Position numbers and translations under genes: made by a program
The notes under the pieces: generated by a model
What the model saw: only the letters and a program-made list of their open reading frames with translations
Told to the model about the DNA's origin: nothing
The model's database searches: none
Shown: in pieces, positions 47,378-64,000 of the stretch
How the letters are laid out: each line of letters starts with the position of its first letter
Numbering within the stretch: the stretch's first letter is position 1
Assembly (NCBI GenBank): GCA_021397835.1
Contig: JAJFZO010000168.1
Span: forward strand, 1,736,001 to 1,800,000
Origin: Moringa oleifera
Taxonomy: Eukaryota; Streptophyta; Magnoliopsida; Brassicales; Moringaceae
DNA length: 64,000 nt
Reading direction: 5' to 3'

Positions 47378-48489
47378 GTAAGGTATCTGTTGCATGCAGG
47401 TGCCTAATACATACAAGTAGCAACGTGCTGCTTGTATGCAGTTAGTTACTGCTTGTAGACAATAGTTGGCCTACTTCATGTAAGTAGTAGCCTAATGTTG
47501 GATCATCCAAGCAATAGCTTTCTCCTTGTAAACAATAATTTTAGGTTGTATTTTAAGGTAAAATGGTTTTACAAATACCCTTTCATTGGCCAAGTAACGA
47601 AAGGATTTTAGAGGGAATGAGTAGTAGGTTTTGGAGAAAAAAAGACAAAAATTTTAAGGGAGTTTTTGGGTGTAAAGAAGTTTGGAAGAAAGGTTTCCAA
47701 ATTAACATCATATTTCTTCTTGGAGAACAAGGTACATTTTTTTATCTTACTATTAATCATTTCTCCATTCCCTCAATTCATTGGCACACACTTATTTATT
47801 TATTTATTTTTGTTATTCATCTTGCACACATATACTTTTCATCTCAATTTTGGCATTTTCATTTACTTTGCATTTTCTCTTTAATATTGATTCATACACA
47901 ACATTAATGATTTTTTACTCTCTTACTTAAAGACACACCCACACACTTTCTCATACTTTTACATTTAACTACATGAAATATTATGTAAAATAAGTCAATC
48001 AATGTATCAAAATAATATGGAAGAGTAATGATAAAATAAACCATGTAGTATAATATGGTATATGTGGGGCTCTAGATATACAAAAAAGATTTAAAAAAAA
48101 AAAAGGATAGTTATAAGTAAGATTGGTAATTATTTGTGTAAAGATAAAAAAATAAATAATAAAAAAGAAAAAAGGAATAAAGAGAAAAAAATAACGAAGA
48201 GAAAATGATAGTCATGGAAGGGAGTATAGCATAAAAGGGGTATTTATTTGTTTAAGAAAAGAAAAAAGTTCTTTACAACAAAAAGAAGAAGAGAGCAGTA
48301 GTAGGGCATACAAGGGTTGTTTAAAAATAATAAAAAAATTAATAAAATTACATCACTTAAAATTTTTTAAGTAATAATATAAAATTATTAGATAAATTAA
48401 AATTTATTATTATTATTGATTCACTCCATTTTAATTATATTTCTAAAATAGTGGAATCACTTTTAATAATATTCCAATTTAATTTTTAA
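47378..48489. other. AT-rich spacer right of the retrotransposon
   Basis: No gene is supported. Near 47400-47520 a short phrase (gcttgta with neighbours) recurs several times. From 48000 on, the sequence is A-rich with homopolymer runs. Confidence 0.4.
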
Positions 48490-49140
48490 CAATTTTGAAA
48501 AATAAAAATTGATATTTTAAGTTTTTAAAAGTATAAAAAAAATTTTAAGAGAGATATTTTTATACTTTTTAATATAAAATTTATTTTAAAACATAAAAAA
48601 TATATATTTTTAAAAAATTTTGAAAGTATAAAAAGATTTCAAAAAAGAGATATTTATGTTTTAAATATAAAAATTATTTTCAAAAAATATATATTTCAAA
48701 TTTTGAGAAGTATGAAAAAATCTCAAGAGAGATGTTTTCTACTCTCTAATATTTTTTAGAAAATAAAAAATGTATGTTTTAAATTTTTAAAAAGTATTAA
48801 AAAATCTCAAAAAAATTCATACTCTTAAATATAAAAATTATTTTTAAAAAATAAAAAATATATCTTTTAAAATTTTTGAGAAATATGAAAAATATCAAAA
48901 GAGATGTTTTCATACTTTATGACGAAATAAAAAAATCATGTTTTAAATTTTTTGAATAGCTTAAGAGAGAGGTTTTATATTTTTAATATAAAATTACTTT
49001 TGAAAATAAAAAAATTACTAAAATTTAAGAGTGTGAACATATTTTTATTTTTTAATATAAAAATTATTTTTAAAAAAATATTTTAAAAGTATACAAAATT
49101 TCAAGAGAGATTTTCATACATTTTAATATAAAATTATTAT
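48490..49140. repeat. Degenerate AT-rich tandem array, unit about 100-110 bp
   Basis: About six copies of a decayed unit follow one another. Each carries a purine-rich core like gaaagtataaaaa, then tct(c/t)aa(g/a)agagat, then a T-rich part (tttcatact) and tttaatataaaaattat. Unit length varies with indels in A/T runs. It is non-coding. Confidence 0.6.
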
Positions 49141-49449
49141 TATTGATGTTGATTTACAAATAATTATTTTTTTGAAATAATGAGGAAATCTTGAAAGAGA
49201 AATCTTCATATTGTCTAAAATATTTTCAAGAAAAATAAAATAAATATTTTGTTTGCATGGTCCAAATTTATTTTTTATTTTCAAGATAAAATTATGAAAT
49301 TCATGTTTAAAGCCTAAATTTAAATTTAAATATTGATATTTTTATTGCGTTAAAGTTGTGACATTTTAAAATATTTTTTATATTTTAATATAATGTCACT
49401 CTATATTTTAGTTTAATATTGACATGTTGCATTTGCATGAGTTATAAAA

Positions 49450-49685
49450 ATAATTTGAGAGTTAGAGGTTAAACAAGAATAAGACCTTTATATTCTCTAT
49501 CATTTAAAAAAAAATTGAGGATTAAAGATCAAAGAAGTGTGAGACTTCAACATTCTTCATCATAAAAAAATTGTTTTAATAATTAAGGATTGAGCAAGAG
49601 TAACACTTTTATATTCTCATTGGAAAAATAATTGGAAAAATTAAAGGTGAAATAAGAGTTAAAACATCTATATTTTTCAAAAATT
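49450..49685. repeat. Four-copy degenerate repeat, unit about 55-65 bp
   Basis: Successive blocks share the pattern attaaggat(t/c), (a/g)aacaagaataagac, ttatattctc and ataaaaaa, best seen from 49455, 49515, 49575 and 49630. It follows the larger AT-rich array and may be part of the same old element. Confidence 0.5.
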
Positions 49686-51778
49686 AAAATTTCATTCATT
49701 TGGTTTTTATGCACATCTAAATTCCTTTTGAGACATATTTTTTGAAAAATAATTTTAAAAGTCAAGTGAATTTCAAAACAGAAAAATAAGCATGGCAATT
49801 AATATCGATCTTTAAGCATTGTGGGGATGCTAACCCTTCTTCATATGTAAGTGACTCTTGAACCCCATATTTTTAACTTTGAAAGATCAACGTTACCTTA
49901 TTTTTATTTATTTTTATTAATTTGAATATAAATTTTTAAAAACAAATAAATTTCAGTGTTCAATCACACCATAAAAAGAATTGATAGCGATTCTCTTTAT
50001 TTTATTTATATTTTTTTTAAAAATCATTTAAAAGCATTCTCAAATTGTTTTGAGGATTTGACCTCGATTGGAAACTCGTTATGACAACCATTTCATCATT
50101 GCAAACTCAGAGTCAATAATGTTAATTAGTAAAAATGTGACTACGTTGTTCTTGACCATATCAAAAACAAGATCATTTTACCCCTGAATAATGGACAATT
50201 GTCATTTGAAGAAAGAAACAGAAGATTTTATCAAGTGGAGAGAGAATTCGACAAAGAAAGTGCTCTCAATGCATGCAGTATGAACACGACTATTTAATGT
50301 GTTTGAATACACAATCAGTCAAATTCATGACATCATCCCCTAAACCACTTTCCTTGGTTCCTTATTCTTATAGCAGAAAGCGTCGCAACTATGGTATTAT
50401 TGATCACAATCAATAGAGATGCCAAACCTAAGCCCAAACTTGCCATACCTATTACTGTGATGGATGAACAAAGCACATGTGAGATCTGTAGGTTAACTTT
50501 TGACAGTGTTCTTTTTTTTATTATTATTAATTAAGGTGATTTATAGGTTAGATTTTGATTGTTAATTAACATTTTTTCTTTTTTAAGGATGCATTAAGGT
50601 GACATTGTTTTTTTAGACTTTTCAAAATAGCTATTGATTAGTAATATTATTTTTTAGATTGACATTATGGATTGCATCTTTAATGAAAATTCTCAAATTT
50701 TAATGGATTTGTTCTGGCAGTATCATAGTGATATGTTGTGTTTGTCAATGTGACTTTAAATCGTCTCATAGTGACATATAAGAGTATATAGTGACTTTAG
50801 TGATTGATAATATTAGCAAATGGTATCATGATTATTACATTATCAAAGTGACTTTAGTACATATTATAATGACATATGATAGTAACATAGTGATTTCACC
50901 AACTAGATAGTACATTAAAGCAAATTTAAGTAATTGATTAATTAATAATTGCTTTACAAAATCTTCATTAAAGAAAATGTAACATTGCATATTCATCTGT
51001 AAATTATGTCTAAGCTAATTATGGATTACAAAGCCTAAAAATTGCATCTAAACTAATTGTAATAGTTGTTCCTTATTTATAATATTCAAAAACATCAATT
51101 GCACTAACATACTTTGTTTGTAAAACCCAAAAAAAAATTATCAAACTAATTAAACAAAACATCAATTCCATCTTTCCATAATTAATTAACCGACATTCCT
51201 ATTGCTATTTCTTATCATCTTCTGAATTTGCAAATAAAGTAACTAATGAATAAAGTAGCTAATAAGAACATGAACTTTAAAATGTACTCATAGAGGATCA
51301 ATTATCATCATTAAAGTCGTATATTGCATGTATATCTAAGCATATGATTCATTGCTATACGTAACCCTATTTTCTTAGTAAGATCAACATATAGGGTGCA
51401 TATATATCATCCTTTTTAATAGCCTCTAAGTTAAGAGCTGCGATAACATCAAGGCTACAGATTTTGAAAACATAGTCAACAATTAAAATGCCAACACCAT
51501 ATAAAGTTACTATCCATGCACTATATTTCAATATGTTTCACATATATTTCACTATATCTGAAAAATAAGTAACTAAGTATACTTAGTACTATCACTACTA
51601 CTAGCCATTAAGTTACAATGAGCACTAACATCTCAAGATTGTATTTGGAAAGGTTAAGTTTTCTTTTGTAACATGGTTCATTAAAGCTCAAGTACAAGTA
51701 AGTATAGACTCCATTTGGATTGACCAACTGAATTTATATTTGAAGTATTCACTGATACACTTAAAAAGCAAAGATCTC
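49686..51778. other. AT-rich spacer, nothing recognised
   Basis: There is no supported gene. Near 50710-50910 the phrase atagtgac recurs several times in a short space, with no clear unit. Confidence 0.4.
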
Positions 51779-52031
51779 ACATATAAATTACCATTAATCA
51801 TACAAAGTTCAATACCTAATTAAAATAATTCATTATATTAAGTAACAATTCACTACCACCTTTACATATAAATCACTATCAGTCATATAAAGTTGACTAC
51901 CTAAATGCGGTAACTCATTATACTAAGCAACTATTCACTACCCCTTTATATATAAGTCACTATCAATCATATCAAGTTCATTAGCTAACAAGATATGTCA
52001 TTATACTAAGAAACAGCTCATTACCAGATTA
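51779..52031. repeat. Three-copy tandem repeat, unit about 84 bp
   Basis: Copies begin at 51779, 51864 and 51948. Each runs from a(c/t)atataa(a/g)t through tca(t/c)tat and attatactaag to tcactacc-like ends. They are diverged from one another by scattered substitutions. The array sits just downstream, in the minus-strand sense, of the DUF1985 relic. Confidence 0.8.
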
Positions 52032-52139
52032 TCTTAATAAGTCATTTTACCTAAAAAAAAAAAGTAAGTACTTACCCATAATAACCATGTGAATTCTTGC
52101 AAATGGTACCTTGCAAGCTCATTTTTCACTTTCACATTC

Positions 52140-52790
52140 TGCAAGACCTTCTTGAATGCATGGAGCATTTGAGAAAAATGACTATCTCCCATGGGAAGTA
52201 TCAAAAGAGTTCAAATCTTCTACTAGGCAAAAATACCACATTGGCACCTCCATTATGTTTTGTATACTATATAAAAAATAGTTAAGTAAATAAAGTAAAT
52301 ATAATTTTAAATCTTCATCAATAAACTCAAAATCAATAGCAACCATAACATCAATGAGCATCTTTTTCTTTACTGCTTTCATACTAAGAAAGCATCTTTA
52401 GTGAATACTACTTGGCACATCTTTAAATCAGTCAATATCAGGTATTACTCTAAAGTGAAAACTTGTGATTAAAGAAACTTCTTCTTGGAAAATATGAAAA
52501 TCAATTTTCCCAACCTAACTCAAAACTCCTCGAATGGACCATCATGCTTTACCATACGAAGTAAAATATTATAGATCACCTTTCTTGACATTTATAGATC
52601 TCGGTCAACTCCTATAAAGTGGCCAAAACAATTATTCTCAATCCTCGTTCTAAACATGTCACTACTTCTCCAATTGTCAAATACTTGGTCCAACAATGTC
52701 AATGCAGTAAGGTCGCAATGATTTATGAATGTGCTATCAAACCAGTCTGACATAGGAATCGTGAATGGTATATACTTTTTTATTTGCATT
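52140..52790 (-). pseudogene. DUF1985-domain TE-associated gene relic
   Basis: Minus-strand frames 52789-52592 and 52382-52182, with the bridging sequence, follow the DUF1985 pattern. NNCFGHFIGVDRDL (F-G-x-x-L/I-x-x) comes first, then SRKVIYNILLRMVKHDGPFE, LGKLIFIFSKKKF and KLYLLYLLNYFL. WYFCLVEDLNSFDTSHGR (L-V-D-D-L-x-x-F-x-x-x-x-W-G-R) comes last. In plants this domain is known mainly from Ulp1-protease genes carried by Mutator-like and CACTA transposons. Three stops show it is dead, and no Ulp1 catalytic part was recognised further left. Confidence 0.65.
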
Positions 52791-54388
52791 AAATTAATAA
52801 CATTACATTACTTAATTACATTGGTGAGTCAATAACTTCATTACTAAATCAATAACTCACTATGCATTATTAATAACTAAATGTGCTAACTCTGTAACTC
52901 ACTATGCATAATCAATAACTCATTATGCTAAATCAACTACAAACTATTATGATATTGATGAGCGATTCACTATTCATTATGTCATGCATTAGGTGAACTC
53001 ACTATTATATGTTCAATCATCATTAACATCTAATATAATACATGCTGCTGCACATCCATTTTGACAGTACTTATACACATACCCGTTTTACCCAAGACTT
53101 CAAAATACCAATCCCATACCCGTATCCATCTCAACTATAAATTACATTTTTCGAATGATGATATTTAGCTTTCTACAATGAACTTATACCCATACTCATT
53201 CCAAATCGTTTGGAGAATAAAACATAAACCATGCGCAATATTTAAAAAGAATATACAACATAAAATTTTTGAGTTTTCTAATCTATATTATGTATAAATC
53301 ATACCCAACTTCAAGCAATGAGTGAGCAAAAACATTACTTTTTTGTCTTACCTTTGTTGATGTAGTAAAGATAAGGAACGTGAGGAAGCAGTGAACCAAC
53401 GAAGATCCTTCGCAATCGAGAATAAAGGACTAAGGCAGATGAGCACTATCTCGTTTCTACGAAGGTTTTGCTTTTTGGACTTATGTGAGGATTTTGAATT
53501 ACAATAAGGAGGAGATGACACCAAAGAGACCAGAAAAGAGCAAAGAGGTTGTCGATGACTCTATGAAAACAAACGATCGATGAATGTTTTGAATGATTGT
53601 CGGTTCTATGAAAACAGGCAACCAGTAAGGTGAGATAAGGTGATACTTTGTCATCATAAATGCTTAGAAACTCTAACATGTTTCATGCTTAAGATGACGA
53701 ATATCAACAAGAGAAAAATAGATTTATAGGAGAATCGACAGCAAAAATGGGTAATAGGTTCTTAGTTTATAAGAACAAGTGGTTTTTGAATGTAAATGCA
53801 TACCAAGAGATGGAACTTTTTGACAAAATAATGATTTTGGTTGTTGTATGTCAGTTTGGTAATAAAGACATATGACATGATAAAGGTAATTGGTATATAA
53901 AATTTCAAAATATGATACAAATTTTGAAGAATGTTTAGGGATTATTTTGTATTATTTTGATTAAAAAAAACTTGAAACACAAATTATTAATGTTGGATAT
54001 TTTTGTAAGTAAAAATTGTCAAAAAGCTAAAAAAAAAAAAAGAAAAGGTTTTGCATTAATTTAAATTGATATATTGATAAAATCAATTGTATATTTAATT
54101 GTTTAGTTTTATTTAAATTAAATTTTGATTCAAATGATTATGAAAATTCAAAAATATTTTTATTGATAAAAATTTTAAAAATAAAACAAATAAATTTTAT
54201 ATTTTATTTTGAGTTTACTTCTCAAATTTGAATAAATTTCAATTTACAAATTATTTTTTATGAATTTTTAAAATTTTAATAATAAAATTAAAAACTCACT
54301 ATCAAAAAAAAACTTTGTGATAATAAATTAAAATATTTTTTATATTTATAAAAATTTTAAATCAAAATTTGTTATATAAAATTTTTAA
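52791..54388. other. Spacer upstream of the DUF1985 relic
   Basis: No intact gene is seen. Phrases like aactcactatgcat and aataactca recur at 52830-52960. They may be intronic or promoter sequence of the relic. The stretch 53340-53830 is less AT-rich and could be the relic's 5' part, but I recognise no domain in it. Confidence 0.4.
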
Positions 54389-54901
54389 AGGTAAAGATCT
54401 CATTAAATCTCAATATTTATTTTATGCTACTAATTTAATCTTTATGTTTAAAAAGTGACAAATCAAATTTTGACCTATCAATTTAGTTTAAATTGAACTT
54501 TGTAAAAAAAATTCAAAAATTAAGAGTATTCAAATTGAAAATCTTATATTATACGTTTTAAAATTTTTCACAGAATATTCAACTTATTGTTACAAAAAGT
54601 TTCATAATTTATTGAGTGCTGAAAATATATATTTTTTGAATTTACAATATGAAAATTTTAAAAAATAAAATGATTACTCAAAAAATTATAAAATATTTTG
54701 TGACAATAGTTTAAATATTTTTTTACATTTGTGAAAAATTTTAAATTAAAATTCATTGTGAATACTCTTAATTTTTGAATTTTTTGATAAAGTTCAATTT
54801 AGATCTAATTGATAGATCAAAGTTGAATTTGTTACTTTTTAAATATAAGAGTTTGATTAATAATTTGAGATAAATATCAAGATTTTATAGGACTTTTATC
54901 T
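54389..54901. mobile_element. 513-bp foldback MITE with candidate 9-bp target duplication
   Basis: Nearly the whole segment is an imperfect inverted repeat centred near 54645. The left end aggtaaagatctcattaaat pairs with the right-end complement agataaaagtcctataaaat. Inner pieces such as attcaaaaattaagagtatt and ttaaaatttttcaca also recur inverted. Directly outside, aatttttaa occurs at both 54380-54388 and 54902-54910, a candidate 9-bp target duplication as made by Mutator-type transposases. The AT-rich context weakens the duplication evidence but not the foldback. Confidence 0.75.
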
Positions 54902-54910
54902 AATTTTTAA

Positions 54911-55169
54911 TTTAAATATATTTAATATAAGTTTTTTAAAAATTAAATTAAATTAAATTAAATAATTGATTAACTTGATATTTTAATATGTAAAATAAAA
55001 ATGAGTATAATTTAAATTATTTCATATTTACCTTTAAAATTATTATTAAGAATTTTTAAATTACTTATTTTTTTCATAAAAGAGAAAAAAAAATACAAAA
55101 TGTGTGGAGATGTTTGGTTAAAAACATTTTCAATTTCATGGACCAATGTGGCTGTAGCCCACTTGGAGA
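54911..55169. other. Upstream region of the N-terminal methyltransferase
   Basis: An AT-rich stretch with an (AATTA)n run at about 54941-54964. From about 55090 the base composition becomes normal, likely the start of promoter or 5' UTR. No clear TATA box is seen. Confidence 0.4.
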
Positions 55170-55322
55170 ATGTTTGTTTCCCTCCAAGGTCCAAACCGGT
55201 TTCTCAGAACCGCTTGCAACCATAGGCATCTTCAGCTGCCAAAGCATCCTGCGGGTCCAGGCACGAGGTACTGGGTGCTGAGTCAGGCCGAGTCATTTGG
55301 CTTAACTCGTCTAGCGAACTCC
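55170..55322 (+). other. In-frame 51-codon extension upstream of the methyltransferase start
   Basis: From an ATG at 55170 the frame stays open into the methyltransferase start at 55323 without a stop. The encoded stretch (MFVSLQGPNRFLRTACNHRH and onward) is basic and non-acidic near its start, as a targeting peptide might be. Known family members start at the downstream Met, so this is either 5' UTR open by chance or an alternative start. Confidence 0.35.
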
Positions 55323-61911
<6,589 letters not shown>

Positions 61912-62288
61912 CGGTTTGAGTAGCAATTCATGGATTAGATAACTAAGCTTGCCTTTGTTTTTTTACTTGTGCTTCTATTTGCCAGAAGCCTACTTGAATG
62001 AAAACTGCAAGTCACCTGAATTTCTTTCGTACTTTACTTGAGAAACATATCAAAGCAATGTAATCAATATCCCATTCAATCAAATGCAAAACAACTACTT
62101 GATCATCCAAATTAAAATAATTTCTTTAACAATTTGGATTGTCCCAAAGATGTTTAAAAGGAATTGGACTAATCTGATAAATCAACTTAACCAGCCAACT
62201 CAGCCACAGAAATAAGTTGGCAACAATTTCTCTTCCTGTGATGAATTCTAAACAGCAAATTTTAAGTAAACTGGAAATTGTTTAGTAT
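61912..62288. other. Shared 3' region of convergent genes
   Basis: This is the gap between the stop codons of the methyltransferase (+) and the receptor-like pseudokinase (-). Both 3' UTRs must end here or overlap. No canonical AATAAA stands out on either strand. Confidence 0.5.
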
Positions 62289-63951
62289 CTAAAGCTCATG
62301 TCTGTGCCCATCACCCCCATCCCCATGTGATCTTCTCTGGCAGGACTCATAAGCTGTAACTATCATGTTGGAGATCTGATTCAAGTTTGGCTGCTTACTG
62401 CTTGATTGATCTATGCACATCAACCCAAGGCCGATTCCGTGTTCAGCTTGGTCCAATGTGTTTTCTGTCAGTTTCATTCTCTTATCAATAACTTTGCCTA
62501 AGTTTCCTGGATAATGCAGCCTTATATAATGAATCATGCCAGCCTCAGCCCCCTCAAAATCATCTGCAGGTCTCATGTTTGTGATAATCTCCAGCAGAAA
62601 TACTCCAAACTTGTAAATCTCTGAAGATGCCATGTGAGTGATTATTACTGTTATTTTCATTTCAACAAAAGCCGTAAAAGAAGATGAAGAAAGAGAGTAA
62701 ACACTTACTTCTTCTGGTGTTGCTTTGATCTCCAACTTTAAACCTTGAGATCAGAGGGTCTTGGTTATTAGATAACAGAAGGCTACTTGTTCTGAGATCA
62801 TACCCAACTTCAGCCCACTCCTCCTGCAGATAACACATGGCTGCCAAAACTCCCATAAGTACTTTCAGTCTGTGCTTCCATGGCGGAGCAGACCCTGACA
62901 GCCATGTCTCCACATTTTCTCCATCTATCCAGTCTGTAACTAGGGCCCTTAACTTTGGATTGTTGCACCAACCCAGTACTCTTACCAAGTTCTTGTGGCT
63001 TAACTGAACAAGAACCTTGCATTCTTCAACAAATTTATGGCCGACTTCACTTGAAACTTTATCTGAGTATATCTCAATCCTCACCTCCGTTCCATCTCTC
63101 AGGATCCCTTTATACAAAGCAATTCCCCCAGTCTTCCCCACCAGATTCTTCGTTGAAAACTCTTGTGTGACTGCTTTCAACATTGCAGGTGTAAACTTGT
63201 GTTTTCTAGTGAGAACTCTTGGGAGGAAATCTGGCCTTTGAAGACATAGCCATGCCAGGCAATAAGAAACTATCAGGATAACCAAGACAGGAAAACCAAC
63301 TAGCAAGACTATAGCCTTGATTTTATAGCTCTCATGATCTGGAAGGAGACCTGAATGAATAAAACTCGACGAATTGAACCGTCTGAAGAACTTGGTATCA
63401 GAAATTTTACTCTCTGAAAAATGATTATATGACAAATTCAGACCGGTAAGATTAGTGAGAGGTGAGAAGCTCTGTATTGGAACATCACCAGAAAGGTCAT
63501 TGTGGCTGAAATCGAGAGCATGGATTTGTGTGCACAACAGAACATCTGTTGGGAAACTACCCTTCAAAGAATTGTTAGAGAGATTGATAGTCAGAATGCT
63601 TAAGGGGCAGTACTTCCAAAAGAAACTAAATGATAAGTAGAGTGGGGCTATCTTAGGACAGCCTTGAAGGTCTATTTTGGAGAATGATTCAACACAATTA
63701 GGGTTCTTGGATTCGTTGCAGAGATGGCTGGCAACAATGGTGAATCTGAATATTTCCTGGAGATCCGTAGGGGAAGCATTGCAGTATCTGAGAGATGGGT
63801 TGTTCAAACAGTTGGTTGTAATGGTTGTATTAAAATCTGGGGGAGGGTGCAAGTTGACAAGGTCTTCTACAACAGTTGAAGAGTGAAATAAAGAAACAGA
63901 AACTAGAACAATGATGAAGAAAAGGACATAAGTTGCAGACATGGAAGCCAT
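62289..63951 (-). CDS. LRR receptor-like pseudokinase (At4g20790-like)
   Basis: Two exons, 63951-62709 and 62620-62289, separated by an 88-bp GT/AG intron, give 524 residues. Order: signal peptide (about 1-25), a Cys-containing N-terminal cap, two or three LRRs (LTINLSNNSLKGSFP, HALDFSHNDLSGDVP, LTGLNLSYNHFSES, about 118-180), and a transmembrane helix (about 213-237). A cytoplasmic kinase-like domain runs from about 266 to the C-terminus. The kinase core is degenerate. The glycine loop is only VGKTGGIALYKG, and the VAIK Lys is absent (TEVRIEIY). The HRD block reads GYDLRTSS, and DFG is replaced by LISRFKVG. It is therefore probably catalytically inactive and may act as a co-receptor or scaffold at the plasma membrane. 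That role is inference. The C-terminal FGVFLLEIITNMRPADD keeps the kinase C-lobe fold. Confidence 0.9.
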
Positions 63952-64000
63952 GGAGGATGAGTTATTCTGCCGGTTAGTGATTGAAGTATTCGGAACTGAG
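63952..64000 (-). other. 5' flank of the pseudokinase gene
   Basis: Only 49 bases upstream of the start codon are in the window, probably 5' UTR. Nothing more can be said. Confidence 0.5.

Noticed and set aside
62289..62735. Separate 148-residue protein beginning ATG-GAG-ATC on the minus strand
   Set aside because: This frame runs through the intron of the pseudokinase. Its first part is out of frame with the receptor and reads intron sequence. The conserved C-lobe is joined properly by the splice 62709/62620.

Overview
This window is nuclear DNA of a eudicot plant, probably a woody rosid or a close relative. The genes have many short exons with GT/AG introns, the spacer DNA is very AT-rich, and LTR retrotransposons, a Mutator relic and MITE-like elements of plant type fill the gaps. 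There are no prokaryotic features, tRNA or rRNA genes, or CRISPR arrays that I can support. I cannot name the species.

Five protein-coding genes look intact. (1) A group IIe WRKY transcription factor of the WRKY14/WRKY35 type lies at 181-2625 (+), with three exons and a leader carrying two overlapping uORFs. (2) A short-chain dehydrogenase/reductase lies at 22584-27242 (+), with six exons. (3) An intronless PLS-class, E-type pentatricopeptide repeat protein lies at 29679-32057 (-). (4) An alpha-N-terminal protein methyltransferase (NTM1/NTMT1 family) lies at 55323-61911 (+), with eight exons. (5) A short LRR receptor-like pseudokinase lies at 62289-63951 (-), with two exons. SDR and PPR converge, and so do the methyltransferase and the pseudokinase. 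The SDR, PPR and LRR-pseudokinase genes recall the Arabidopsis At4g20760, At4g20770 and At4g20790 neighbourhood, which suggests conserved microsynteny opened up by transposons. The genes do not form a pathway. They are ordinary single genes in a TE-rich stretch.

The first intergenic block (2.6-22.6 kb) holds a 75-bp tandem duplication with a G-box/ABRE next to an orphan TATA box. It also holds a heavily decayed Ty3/gypsy element (about 7.4-12.4 kb, +) followed by antisense coding remnants, a roughly 1.95-kb CACTA-like non-autonomous element (15616-17567), and a roughly 520-bp inverted-repeat element (19499-20020). The block between SDR and PPR contains a broken lipid-transfer-protein-like exon on the minus strand.

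The second block (32-55 kb) holds a Mutator-like transposase relic (34.9-36.8 kb, +). Next is a complete but decayed chromovirus-type Ty3/gypsy element on the minus strand (37140-47377), with both LTRs, a primer-binding site, a polypurine tract and near-matching 5-bp target duplications. About 4.3 kb of foreign sequence interrupts its gag gene. Further right are degenerate AT-rich tandem arrays (48.5-49.7 kb), a DUF1985-domain TE-gene relic (about 52.1-52.8 kb, -) beside an 84-bp triplication, and a 513-bp foldback MITE with a candidate 9-bp target duplication (54389-54901) just upstream of the methyltransferase.

Across the whole window, at least nine short twofold tandem duplications (16-96 bp) occur in introns, spacers and dead elements alike. 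I report this as a separate pattern. I found no wholly new coding system. The most informative observations are the nested TE architecture and the small tandem duplications.
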